64,000 nt of DNA from Thermothelomyces thermophilus ATCC 42464 (taxonomy: Eukaryota > Ascomycota > Sordariomycetes > Sordariales > Chaetomiaceae): positions 1,736,001 through 1,800,000 of the forward strand of contig NC_016476.1 in NCBI RefSeq assembly GCF_000226095.1, in the 5' to 3' direction. Both the position numbers and the translations under genes were made by a program. The notes beneath the pieces are model-generated. The model ran no database searches. It saw only the letters and a program-made list of their open reading frames with translations, and was not told the origin of the DNA. Numbering within the stretch: the stretch's first letter is position 1; each line of letters begins with the position of its first letter. This document shows positions 11,126 through 21,654 of this stretch, one piece after another.

Positions 11126-11601
11126 ATTGTCTGTGTCGTCTGGTCATATAGTTCGCGATAACTGGTTTTCCGGTCGAGAGTGAGACTGACCAAGTTTTTT
11201 TGGACAGAAGCAGATCGCTGGTGGCCGACGTCGTGAGGAGCGTCTGTAATCAGCTCAACCTGTTGTTCTTGAAGACAAGTAGAACAAGTGACTGGCGTGG
11301 AGGGTTGGATAATAATTCGCCATCGCTCAATTTCAAGGTGAAAACTTGGGAATACTTTGAGACCCATCATATCGTAAAATTGTCCGGACTTCCTGAACTC
11401 CTCGTTGCAAGTATTCTTGTGTTTGGGCCCGGCTTTGTTTGCTCTTAGTATTGTCCTCGAAAACCACAGGGCGAAACAAGGGACACAATGCTAAGGGGCT
11501 GAGAGACACATTCCAGCAGGCGCAACGAAGATGCCTTGGCCACCCCTCACCCGCTGAAGAGTGAGAACATAATTTGAACTGGAATCATTTAAATGGTATT
11601 C
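11126..11601. other. Intergenic region between the ABC exporter and PBDC1 genes
   Basis: This stretch is upstream of the leftward ABC gene and downstream of the leftward PBDC1 gene. It would contain the 3' end of the PBDC1 transcript and the exporter promoter. I see no gene or structured RNA in it. Confidence 0.5.
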
Positions 11602-12280
11602 TCATGAGCTAGATTTGGAGGCCTTTTCTTTCTGAGCCTGCTCGTAAATCCAGTCGTTCAAGCCCAATTTGTTTCTGCGAATGGTCAGCACCTCTAGAGC
11701 AGAAAGGAGTATACTGGGGCACAATTACCTCGCAATCTCGACGGCATAAAACTGCATCCTCGGCACTGCGCCTTGTCAGCATCTGCTTCTTCCCATTTCC
11801 TCTCCTCCATTTTCTTCTTTTCTTTCTTTAAAGTGATCATGCACCTACCGAATATGGTCTCGTCCTTGCCGTACTCCCACTTTGGATTCGCCCGCAACAT
11901 GGTGCCAAAGTTGTAATCATCGACCTTCTTCTCATACGCCATCATGAAGTTGCGCCACCTCTCCTTGCCCTCCTTGCTCTTCATCTTGTCCTCGTCAATG
12001 GTCTCGGCGGGGTCGAAGTCGGGGAAGTCCCTCTTGAGGTGCTCATAGATTTCATCGTCGAGCTTTGTCAGACGGAGCGAAGAGCCCTTGACACGCTCGA
12101 GAATGGACCAGTAGGTCTGCATGTGTTGGACGACCTTGACAGCGAACTGCTTCTCGATCTGGACAGCCTCAAGCGTCAGTAGGCGTTGCGGAGTCGGCAG
12201 AAGGGAGTCGAGAGGCGCCGCACATCCTCGAGATTGTCCGCCTGTTCGGCTTGGAAGGTGTTAGGAACTGGTCGAGACAT
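11602..12280 (-). CDS. PBDC1 / Ypl225w family protein (eEF1A chaperone homologue)
   Basis: Four exons, 12280-12224, 12158-11849, 11765-11729 and 11674-11602, encode 158 residues with GT..AG introns of 65, 83 and 54 bp. Branch sites of the CTGAC type sit before introns' ends. The product reads MSRPVPNTFQAEQADNLED, then IEKQFAVKVVQHMQTYW, LRLTKLDDEIYEHLKRDFP, MKSKEGKERWRNF, KKVDDYNFGTMLR, VPRMQFYAVEIARNKLGLND and a final WIYEQAQKEK. These blocks are the whole conserved Polysacc_synt_4 (PBDC1) domain. The yeast member Ypl225w (Chp1) helps newly made elongation factor eEF1A fold and is cytosolic. The old name, polysaccharide biosynthesis, is not supported by function. Length is close to the family norm of about 150, and the first exon is the expected short N-terminus. 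Confidence 0.92.
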
Positions 12281-13111
12281 GGTGAAGATGGCTGAATGTG
12301 TTGGGGGCTAGCAACAAAAGCTTTGCAGCCTCAACTGACTTGAATGCGGCAACGTGCCCAAGAAGCTTGCTCACCATGGTGGGGTGGTTTTCGCGGGGTT
12401 GGTTTCTTTATCGATAAGAGCAAAAAGTATGACCTAAGCGTGTGAGAGAAGTACGCCAACCGTACGGAGGTACATACATCCCTGCACCTTTTGGTTCGTT
12501 TCGTTTGCGATGTTGGGGTTTTAAAACCATTGGTCAGTGAGTCTGTACTTTGTGTTTGACCAGATTTCGTAACACAGAATGGTCAACTACAACCTCATCC
12601 AGACATCGAGAGAGTTCCGATCGAGGTCTCTTACTGCTATTATGATTTTTCACATCAAAGGCTAAGGGACGAATCACTGGACTTTTTGTTAGCATTCATC
12701 GCAAGCTAACTTAGGAATGGTTCGCAAAGAAGTTATTGTTGCAATGTGTTGCTTCCAAGACCATTGAATTATTCATGACACCTCCTTCCCTGCGTACGTG
12801 GTTGTTGCTGTCCCGGAAATTGCGAGCCACAGCCCCAGAAGAACAAGAGAAACAAGGAGAGCACTGCTAGATCCGCAAATACTTGCACTTTGGCCCTCTT
12901 CTGGCACCAAGTCCACAGCAACTCTCTTCTTTTCTCTCTCTCTCTGGGCTCATAATGCTTCATTCTGTTCCCATAGCATCATTACACACACGACATAAAT
13001 CAAGCCAAACATCTGATCTTGCATTAGATCAATCAATACACTGGTAAAGCACATGCTCATCCCCATTCTTTCACGATTACTGGTGCTGATACGCTCACTT
13101 GGTAGCCCGAG
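12281..13111. other. Intergenic region between two divergent genes
   Basis: This lies between the leftward PBDC1 gene and the rightward uncharacterised gene and should hold both promoters. A CT-rich run at about 12,925-12,945 is a pyrimidine tract typical of fungal promoters. Small open frames here have no coding character. Confidence 0.45.
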
Positions 13112-14920
13112 ATGCATACCCTTGGCAGAAAGCAGTTCGTGAGAGGAAAGATGTTGCGCCACAAGTTAGTAACTGATATTAATCCTGCACATGGACACAC
13201 ACATGAACCGCCGACGCGGCGGCTTGAAGGCCCTGAGAGCGTTGATTCGTCGAAAACGAGGGATATCCAAATCCTCTCGGAACATTCTATAGCTTCAACA
13301 AACTCCAGTCTGGAAACGGCACGGTCATCCTGGTTTACAACGACTGGATCTGGAAGAGTCTCGGCCCACAGCAGTGTTTCAGGGTCATTGTTCAGCGCCC
13401 CGGATCACTGTGTGCTTCTTAACAAAACACCCATCATCCCGAGAAATGAAGGCAGTGAGCGCCCATCAAGCACCTTATCGACAATTGCCTCGAGGTCTGT
13501 TAATTCACCCGAACCTTCGCCGAACCAAAGTCCAAAATCAAGACGCGAAGATTCTAGTCCATCCGTTAACCGGCCAGACTTCGACCGTAGCACCGAGCTG
13601 GTATTGACTAGATTAACAACTCCGCAGTGGGAGGCGGAAGATTAGGGGTATTACAACGCCGCCTTTCAGGAGAGTCTGGTACGCTTGAGGCAGCATAATC
13701 TCACAGCAAATTCCAATTCGTTTCGCTGGGAGGAACCAAGAAAGCAACTGAGAGAAGAGGCTGCCATTTGGAGCCACACTAAAAGACCTGAAGCTTTGTT
13801 GTTAGACAGCTCACTAAGACTCTCACTCGTGAGACGGACTCAGAACGCGAAGAGCCGCTACTTTCAATTCCCGGATCGGGTCCGATTCAAAGTTATGAAG
13901 TATCTCCTGGAATGCCTGAATCCTGGCGACAAGCCCATCCGGATGAACAGCCCATTGTATCTCCGGGAAGCATGGCCGGTCAACCGGCTCCGGAAACCTG
14001 AGGTCTGGTCAGCGAGATCCTTTGACAGTCTCGAGAGTGTTCTCTCCTCCCTGGACAGTTATATCTCCGCCTGCAGCGCCATGAGGGCTGACGTCCTGGC
14101 GACTCTCTTCCTGACCCGCCGCTTTCATGTTGTATACTCGCCCTGCATGGGCAACAGTACGCAACCGGCGGCCACGCACTACATGAACAAGTACGGATCC
14201 CTGATGGCTTCCATCACGCTCGAGGTGGATTTCACAAAGCTAGCCGGTAGCTGGAGACCCGAAGCCGTGCACCTCGACGGCCTCAGAGGACTCGACGGCG
14301 TCAAGAGACTAGTTGACACCTTTGTTCAGAGCCAGCTCACTCGGAGCAGCAACACCCCCATCCGAGACCTCCGCGTGCTGGTCAGGCGGTACCACGGCTT
14401 CCGCCCCCAAACACTCCCCGCGCCACCATCACCACCACCCTCTTTTTCCTTCTCCTCTTTCTCCTCCCCATCCTCCAACTTTTCCTCCCCATCCACCAGC
14501 CCAGTCTCAACAACAAGGAGCAGAATCGCATCCGCCATTCGCAGCCGCCTCCGCCGCCGTCGCAGCACCAACGCCCTGGCATCAGCACCCTCCACTCCGC
14601 CCCCGACCCCTACCCCGACACCGACAACGACAAGATGGGAGGAGTACTCGCCGGCGGCTCACGTGCGGCACGCGCTCTCGGCACTCCCATCTCTCGGCCC
14701 CGTCGTGTCTCGCCTCAGCCTGTCGGGCGCCCCGGCCGACTTCTCCGCCGAGCTCGCCGCCGAGTGGCCCCGCCGGGCAGCCAGAGCACCGTCCGGCGGG
14801 GGGAAGGGGGAGGGCGCGTCATCGCCGCCGGTCCTCCGGGTCGATGGGGTCGTTAGGTTGGGGTGGGGTGGGGTGATGCGGAGGGGAGGAACAAGAGGGA
14901 GAAGAAGAAGAAGAGTTTGA
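13112..14920 (+). CDS. Uncharacterised Sordariomycete protein with in-frame TAG (F-box-like start of core domain)
   Basis: One reading frame runs from the ATG at 13112 to 14920, broken only by a TAG at 13643-13645. Either this is a disrupted gene or a 45-nt intron (13601 GTATTG to 13645 TAG, in phase) removes the stop. The N-terminal 165 residues are Ser/Pro-rich and probably disordered. The core from about 13,860 begins FPDRVRFKVMKYLL, which resembles the opening helix of F-box-like domains. It is followed by a mixed alpha/beta region with ATLFLTRRFHVVYSP and SLMASITLEVDFTKL, patterns I associate with a conserved but functionally unknown family in this class. After 14,400 come Pro/Ser and Arg-rich stretches. 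Another frame at about 15,090-15,255, ending KELPGHFWF, looks like a genuine C-terminus that an extra intron could join, so the 3' end is uncertain. No function is claimed. Confidence 0.55.
13643..13645 (+). other. In-frame TAG within the uncharacterised gene
   Basis: The codons on both sides (WEAED before; GYYNAAFQESL after) are in the same frame and look coding. TAG is one transition (C to T in a CA dinucleotide) away from CAG, which is the preferred RIP change. It may be a nonsense mutation, or be spliced out by a short intron starting at 13601. Confidence 0.6.
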
Positions 14921-15438
14921 GTCCGGAGGGGAAAAGGAAGGGGCTCGTACGGAGACGGGCGCCGGACGGGTTGTGGGGGGCCTTGGTGGCCCGGAGGCTA
15001 ATGAGAGGGAAGAGGAAGATGGGTATGAAGGGGATCGGTTCAAGCGTTCCGGGACTCGCGCAGGACGGTACCGGCGGAGATTGGATAGTGGAGGAACACC
15101 GGAAGGAGATAGCAGGCGAGGGCGAATGGTTTCGATATGCGCGAGGAGGAGAAGACGGCCCCGGTGGGAGGAGGGAGAAACTTAAGCGTTTGGTAGTGGG
15201 CTTGGCCAGTATCAGCGGGAGCGCAAAGGAGCTTCCGGGGCATTTCTGGTTTTGATTTGATCGCCCAGGATTGGCTCTCGAGTTGGGGGCTTCTTCGTGG
15301 ATCGTATCGACATTACTTACGGCCCAGGTCACTTCGCAGCGGAAAGAAGTCTAATAATTGCATTATTAATAATTACGTGTCGTCCCATAACTGCCCCGTT
15401 GGCCAGATGGATGGATTGTGCGCTCCGTGCGCGTTGCT

Positions 15439-15576
15439 TTATTGCATTATCAAGCCCGGTAACAGCGACAAAAGGGCGAGAAGCAGAGCGAGCAGTCCGG
15501 GGAGCTTGATCAAGCTAACGTCCACCGAACTCGCGGCTCCGCTCCGGTCGTCCTCGTCGCCGCCCCGGAGCTGTCC
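15439..15576 (-). pseudogene. In-frame GPI-anchor-like tail beyond the GH114 stop codon
   Basis: Directly after the GH114 TAG, 45 further codons stay open to a TAA at 15439-15441. They read as a polar spacer (GQLRGGDEDDRSGAASS), a short linker and a 20-residue hydrophobic terminus (LPGLLALLLALLSLLPGLIM). A small-residue site, spacer and hydrophobic end are the layout of a GPI-attachment signal. Restoring a single CAG for TAG would make it part of the enzyme. Alternatives are stop-codon readthrough or an intron of 66 nt ending at the TAG; neither has strong splice or readthrough signals. Confidence 0.5.
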
Positions 15577-16726
15577 CTAGCTGCTCCCGGTCGCCTCGGG
15601 AGGGCACTCGTTGCCGTCGAGCTCCGAGTCCGTCGCCGTCACGACGATTCCCGTGCCGGGCTGGAGCCCGTCGCAGTACTGGGTGCAGCCGTTGAGCTCG
15701 CCGACGCCGCCCTGGATCTTGAGGACGGTGCTGAAGTCCGAGTTGCCCCTGGCGGTGCTGGCGTCGCACGAGGCCTCGTACTGGGCCTTGCTCGCGCCGC
15801 CGGCGTTGCACTCGCCCGTCTCGTCGTCCCCGAGCGTGGACGGGTACTCGATGCTGAATACGGGGCGGCCCCTCTCGATGTAGTGCTGGAACTCGCCGCA
15901 GAAGGGGGCGTCGTCGTTGTTGTCGTCGTTGTCGTCGTCGTCGTCGCCGCCGCCGCCGTTGAGCGACTTGCAGTCCTCGAGCACGGCAAAGTCGAGGAGG
16001 TCGCCGACGTCCTCCACGAGGTCGGGCGCGTTCTTCTGCCCGATGAGCAGCGTGTAGTTGCGCTTGGTGGTCAGGCCGTGGGCGTGCTCGGCGAGCTCGC
16101 GGACGAAGGAGACGTAGTCGTCCCGCGACAGGTCCCAGCCCGTGCCGTTGTTGCCGTCCTCGTCGTTGTGGTAGCCGTCGATGTTGTCCGGGTCGACCCC
16201 GTCGCAGCCGACGTCGCGGGCGAGCGTGATGCGCTCCTTGATCCAGTCGCGGGCCGTCTGGTTCTTGATGTTGACCCATCGCTCGTCGTCAAACTGGGGC
16301 TCTTCCGGGTCGTACACGTTGCCCAGCAGCCCGCTCTTCTCCCATCTCGTCTCGTAGTCACAGTCGCTCTTTTGGGTGAGCCCGGCGTTGAAGTAGCAGA
16401 TGAGGATGGTGTTGGGGTTGTTTTCCTGGGATAAAAATAACATTTGTTAACATGACCACATATGGCAGTGGAGAGCGAGCAGAAGGAAGGGACTCGGGGG
16501 CCCGTACTCGGAGATGGCTGACGACTTCCGGAGTACGGGCGACGTGGTAGAGATCAAGGTCCCAGACGACCGCGTCGGCGGGTTCAAGGGGGGGGTTAAC
16601 GTCGATGGTGCTCTGGATGACGATCTGCCACTTGACCCCGACCTCAAAATTTGGAGGGACCCGGACCTGAGCCAGACTCCCCCGGATGGCCGAGGCGGCA
16701 GCGAGTAGAAAGACTGCGCGCTTCAT
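15577..16726 (-). CDS. GH114 endo-alpha-1,4-polygalactosaminidase, secreted
   Basis: Two exons, 16726-16508 and 16425-15577, give 355 residues; the 82-bp intron has a TTAAC branch site. The start is the ATG at 16726, with A at -3 and a signal peptide MKRAVFLLAAASAIRGSLAQ. The TIM-barrel family markers follow in order: WQIVIQS, VVWDLDLYH, ILICYFNAG, RWVNIKN, the catalytic-site strand CDGVDPDNIDGY, YTLLIGQKNAPDL, FAVLEDC and FSIEYP. The family hydrolyses galactosaminogalactan, a fungal exopolysaccharide, outside the cell. An Asp/Asn run (GGGGDDDDDNDDNNDD) interrupts the domain after EDCKSLN; it comes from a GAC/AAC repeat and probably forms a surface loop. The frame continues after the TAG into a hydrophobic tail (see 15439-15576), so the native protein may have been GPI-anchored. 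Confidence 0.9.
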
Positions 16727-18786
16727 GGTGTCGTAAAGCAGCAACAAGAGTCACTGCATATATATGACTCCCCGCGCCACGGGGGTTAAACTAATTATGT
16801 AACTTGACGAAGACAGTGAGCAAAGGATCTGCCGAGAGCCAACGAAGAGCTAATACTTCTTAAGAATCGAGCTACTTATACAAATGAGATGTGATGATGC
16901 ATTTGAGCGCCGAAATGATCTGCCCGTGCTTCTAGGATGCTGTGTCTTGTTTCACCCGATCAGCTCGATCCTTCGGCCAGCCGAACTCGGCCAGCCGAAC
17001 CTATAGGACCGAAAGCCGCCGACAGGGACCGCGATATAGGCGCAACTCTCAGGCTGCCTCCCCACGTCGAATCCTGCAGAGGCGGAGTAGATTCAATTGT
17101 CGAATGACTCTGCTTGATTTTGAATCCGCCAAGACCACGACAGTACGAAACAATAAATTGGCGTGGGTTCGAGATTGGACTCGGCTTGGACTCCACTACC
17201 GACAGGAGGATGCTTAAATGCTCCGCCCCTGCTCTGCCACGCTGACAAGCCAAGACCCTTCGAGACTAGATCCCTTACCTGATCGGGCTGACTCATGGTG
17301 AGCAACCTTGATGGGCGAAGGAGTCTCTGTTGGCGACTGCCGCGTGCAACTATATAAGAATTGAAATCTGACGCCGTGACAATGTGTCTGAGTGTGTGGT
17401 AAATGGATGCGGAAATCAACGATCTTCGTATATCTGCTACAGAGTTGTTGGTTGTAGATTGAGGATGAAGAAGGAAGCTGACCAGGGCCGCCCTGCAGGG
17501 AAGATGTGGGTGGCTGCAACCCTGGGGGGGCCGGGAGCCCTAGTGGGGCCCGGTCCACCACTGAGTGTACTTACCCAGTTGGCACCTCAGTTGTTTCATG
17601 CACCGAGGATAAGAAGTACTCCGTACTCCGTATAAAATCAGAGTACTGAATTTGTGCTGTGGTATGATATTTACAATATGCGTTATTTTCCTAATTAAAC
17701 GTTGCATCGCTGGAACTGCTGAGGAACGTAGTATTTGTTAATTAGAGCTACACCCATGATACTACCTGTGAAGACCATGCCACTGCCCGAATTGAGAGTA
17801 GGACCCCCTTGAAACGGATCGTCTCGGTCTACCTAATTCGAAAAGCTGACAGTCCCCTCAAAAACAAACAAAAAAAGATCAAGAAAAAGAAGAAAATACG
17901 GAAAGCCCGCAGCTCAACACGGAAACTTACCCGTTCTACCTAATTAGTTCCAAGTCAACAGCCGTTGTTAATTAGTACTTGCAAAACATTCAACTCGGCC
18001 TTCATGTTGCTACACACAACCAAGTCATTGCTGCATCGGACGCAGAACCCGGATAGTCGGATTTTGCAATGAATATCCGTACTAGACCTGTGACTGATAT
18101 CGCGGTAATAGTTGGTATGCAGTACCTAATTAGACATTGATATGGCAAGATGAGCTTAGACAGTTGGGAGATTGCAAACCTTGGCTCTTGTGATTCCGAG
18201 TAAACAAACGAGAGTCGGATGTGTGATTTCACTTGGAGTGCTGTGTCAACTCAAGGCCAAGCAGTGTAGAATAATAGGAGTTTGTTGGGGTCCCGGTGTG
18301 TGATTGACTTTCCATGGTCTGGCCACGTCTAGGGCATAGCCTACGTAGCAGGAATACTTCATGTTCTGCTCCGGACTCTGTGAAGAACTAGACCGCACCA
18401 TGGAGCAATCACTGTCGTGGCTTTAGGTGATAAGGCTATTCCCGGACTCAGACAATACTGCCGCAAGGACTTCCTCTAATATCGAGATGACGAAGCCGAC
18501 TTTTATCCCTTGGGGCTCCAGCGAGATTCAGAGTCGCCCGGCTTTCAGCTACCGGCACTTGAGCGGAAAGGGCCCCGGTCTGCGGGCCAGTTCCGTGGCA
18601 ATGAAATACATTCCCGAACCGGGCAGCACCCGGGTGCGCATTCCGACCCTCCTTTCCCCGCAGAGTTGCATTGGACGATAGCGTGCGTCGGAGCCTTTCC
18701 TACACTACCCTTGCCGAACGCAGTAGAAGCTCCGGGAGCGTTGAAAGCAGTCTACAGTAGGTGGCTGTACGAATGAGACAGTGCCT
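16727..18786. other. Intergenic region next to the repeat island
   Basis: This 2 kb stretch is upstream of the GH114 gene and ends at the first retrotransposon LTR. I find no convincing exon: frames are short and without motifs. GC content falls toward the right, especially after 17,640. The segment 18,430-18,780 is again GC-rich and could be an old gene or promoter remnant, but nothing is recognisable. Confidence 0.45.
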
Positions 18787-18923
18787 TGTTGAACTATCTA
18801 CAAAGGAGACAAAAACGACTGATATTTATAGACAAAGGAACTGGCCAATGCGTTGGCAACGACGCTTTATACGCTGTGGCACGTATGTGGCTAATACTCT
18901 TAGAAGCTCTATAGCTTCTGACA
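18787..18923 (-). repeat. Short LTR (3' LTR of copia element B)
   Basis: A 137-bp sequence with TG..CA ends (TGTTGAAC...TTCTGACA on the plus strand). It is followed inward by a purine-rich tract on the minus strand (AACTAGGGGGTG at 18,924 onward), the expected polypurine primer next to a 3' LTR. Short LTRs are usual for fungal copia elements. I do not find the partner LTR in this window. Confidence 0.6.
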
Positions 18924-19439
18924 CACCCCCTAGTTAAAGGCGATAGTCGTTTAATTACGCTTTGTAGTGATACTGTTCTTGGTGTTATATCCTTTGTCGC
19001 TCTTACCTCGATAGCTCTTTTAGGGGCCTGCCTTCTGTATTCGGAAGTCTGAAAGAGTTAAGTATAGTAGAGCGATTCCTTTAAAGCTATAGATCAAATA
19101 TAGCCATTGTAACCGTAGTAGCGATAGTATTACTAGTTTTAATTATAGTAATAATAGGATAGTACCTCTTATACTTAAATTAATAGATAACTTGTTAGAT
19201 ATGCCTATTATAAATATAGCTACTACTAGTAGGTTAACTCTTGCTCCTATAATGCCTCGAAAGCGTAAGCGTACTAAAGCTTCTAAACTAGCTTTTAAAC
19301 CGTAAGTGTTCCTATTATCCTTACCGGTTTTGCTATTTCCTAGCGCTTTGCTAGTCGCGTTAAGATCGTTCGAGCTAACTAAATATAGTAACATTACTAC
19401 TAGTAAGCTTTACAAGGTGCTCTATAGAATGTATATATA

Positions 19440-20003
19440 GTTGGCTTTAGTAGGACGTTCTTTTAGCAAATATTACGATTATTCCGGCGCCAGCTCTTAC
19501 TATTACTATTATACCTACGGTTTCTATAAGTATAAGGAGATATACGCTAATTGCCTATATATCTAATAGCTCTTATAATGCTTATATTAATTATAATGGT
19601 AGTCCTGCTTCTTACGTTAGGTTAGCAAAGGATTTGATAAAGGCTTTACTAGATAGAGCTAAGGCTTTTATAAGTCTCTAGATCCTAAACCTCTACCCCT
19701 AACGTATAGGTAAATTACTAATAGTTATATATAGGATCTTAAGAAGTTATATATAGTTCTTTAGAGTGACTTAAAACGTACTAATGTAGATAATATAGAG
19801 GAGTACGAGCTTGATAAGGCTAAACTTACGCGTTTTACAAAGATCGCCTACTTAATATATAATATCTTTTACTAGTTAGGCAAGATTAAGGAGGCTTATA
19901 ATGCTTATATTAGTACGTCCGATGATACGTTAGGCACTATATCGTTGCCTAGCTAGGATAAAGGTAAGGGCAAGGCTATTAATCCTAACGACGGCTAATA
20001 ATA
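19440..20003 (+). pseudogene. Antisense ORF in the 3' region of copia element B
   Basis: Between the RNase H end and the 3' LTR of element B the plus strand, opposite to pol, is open apart from TAG/TAA stops and one frameshift near 19,660. The first half reads NGSPASYVRLAKDLIKALL, and after the shift KSLDPKPLPLTYR, DLKRTNVDNIEEYELDKAKL, TRFTKIAYLIYNIFY and DKGKGKAINPNDG. The text is rich in Lys, Leu and Asp and predicted helical. I do not recognise a domain. It could be a gag-like or accessory protein encoded against pol, or a fragment of another element. Confidence 0.5.
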
Positions 20004-20084
20004 GTAGATAGGGAGTATTAAGTAGTATTTTATTTGGCGAATTTAATTTATTTTCTACCTCCTAGTTATATAAGCTTGTGACTA

Positions 20085-21654
20085 ATATCTTAAAGATTAA
20101 GGAGAGCCCTCTAGCGCTCGAAGGCTTGTTAGCTAAGTCGTTTAGTAAGCCTATCTATTAGTATTTAACTAGTTAGTAGATATATAGCTTTAAACGTCCC
20201 TTTTACTACTTCCTAGTATAACTATATATTATAGATATCTATATACTATAGGCGAGTATTAATACGTTTATTCTTAGCTATTACTAGTTAAATAGTTTGC
20301 TAATTATTATAATAGATGTTCTAGGGTTCCCTGAGCTTAAGATCAATATCTATAAATAGCCTTTTAAGTGCTATAGCCTCTCTTACCGTAAGGGAGAGCG
20401 TTAAAAGTTCTGCCTTAGTGCTTAACGTTATAATAGTATCCTAGTATAACGCTTTCTATATAATAGGACCTCTAAATAGGAAGAAGATATATCCCTATAA
20501 CGAATACCATATATCTAGATCATCTATATATAACGCGTCTCTAGTAATTATAAGCATCAAACTATCTAGTACTTGCTTACCTTTATATTAGATTAATAGG
20601 CAAGAGCTCCTAAATAGATATCTTACTACTTGCTATACCTCTAATAAGTAGTCTAGTCCTAGGTTAGTTAGATATCGAGAGAGTACTAAATATATATATA
20701 CGACATCTAGACGTAATATAACTATATAGTATAAGATCGATCTAACGAGCTCCTAATACTCTTTAATCTATATACTAGTAACGCTCCCTTTAAACTTTTT
20801 AAGTTCTTTATAGCTTAAGGGAGTTAGCTCGTACACGCTAGGTACATCTAGTCTATATCTTCTTACTACCTTTCTAATATATTAGTTATAGACTAACTAT
20901 ATCTTACATATAAGTCGGTCTCGAATCACCCTAATACCAAGGAACTAACTAATATTACCCTGCTTATAGACGTTATATCAAGCTTTGATTCCTTCTATTA
21001 TACGCTTAGCCGCTATAGCGTTACTTTTATGGAAGAAGACTAAGAAGTCGTCAATATAGAAGATTAGGATAACTCGTTTATCGTAGCTTAGAAAGAGGTA
21101 CTTCTCTTTGCCTAATAGTTTTATACCTAGATCTGATAGCGTTTCGTGGAACTCCTTATACTATAAGAGTAGCGAGTCTCTCAAGCTATATAGAGCTCTT
21201 TGCAACTCTATATATTTCCCTAGCTACCTAAATCCTTCTAGTAGTTTGTAGACGATAGGATTGTCTTCTGGTCGTTCGGCGTTAAGGAACGCTTACGCTA
21301 TATCGAACTGCTTGACTTCTAAGTCAAAGTATATAGCGATCGCTATTATTATATAGAATGACTATACCACTAGAGTAGCTATATATATACTTTCTACTAA
21401 GCTAATATCTTATAGATCTCCCTATATATAGATCCTTACCTTATACTTCTCTAGGAAACCGTCCTTATCAAACTTATATACAAAGACCTATTTTAATAAG
21501 ATAGGTCACGCTTTTGCCTACTTATATAGTATAATCTTCTATATTCCCCTACTTTCTAAGTTATATATTTCCTTATAAGCCGTATCTTTAAACTGTCATC
21601 CTAACAGGTAGTTATACAGGTCTTACTAGTTAGTAGGAACGTAAGTAAGATCGT
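20085..21654 (-). pseudogene. Copia reverse transcriptase-RNase H relic
   Basis: The minus strand shows LEVKQFDIA*AFLNA near 21,290 (the usual copia RT block IKQFD-AFLNA), the catalytic YIDD in VILIFYIDDFLVFFHKS near 21,045, and the RNase H end LTKRLSQQAFERQRALLNL near 20,090 (when TAGs are read through as Gln). Stops are almost all TAG. The frame is continuous with 29,214 on the other side of element A. Confidence 0.75.

Larger units (their letters stand above)
18787..21654 (-). mobile_element. Ty1/copia retrotransposon B, 3' part (RT, RNase H, LTR), RIP-degraded
   Basis: On the minus strand the copia order integrase, reverse transcriptase, RNase H, LTR can be followed. The 5' half lies at 29,214-31,350 because chromovirus A was inserted at 21,650/29,213 with a perfect ATCGT duplication. 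Reading strictly left to right on the plus strand, this part holds LTR, an antisense ORF, RNase H and RT. Nearly all stops in the pol frame are TAG or TAA replacing Gln/Trp codons, as RIP produces, so the element is dead. Confidence 0.8.

Noticed and set aside
14382-15043. Minus-strand frames near the end of the uncharacterised gene
   Set aside because: Low-complexity Ser/Pro/Arg mirrors of the Pro-rich plus-strand tail; no independent evidence.
15515-16434. Frames in other registers over the GH114 gene, rich in Val or Arg or Thr
   Set aside because: They arise from the GAC/AAC repeat and GC-rich codons; only the minus frame ending at 15,577 has GH114 motifs.
18427-18776. Two plus-strand frames of about 85 codons before the LTR
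   Set aside because: No start context, motifs or codon pattern; lies in a GC-rich remnant. Not supported as a gene.
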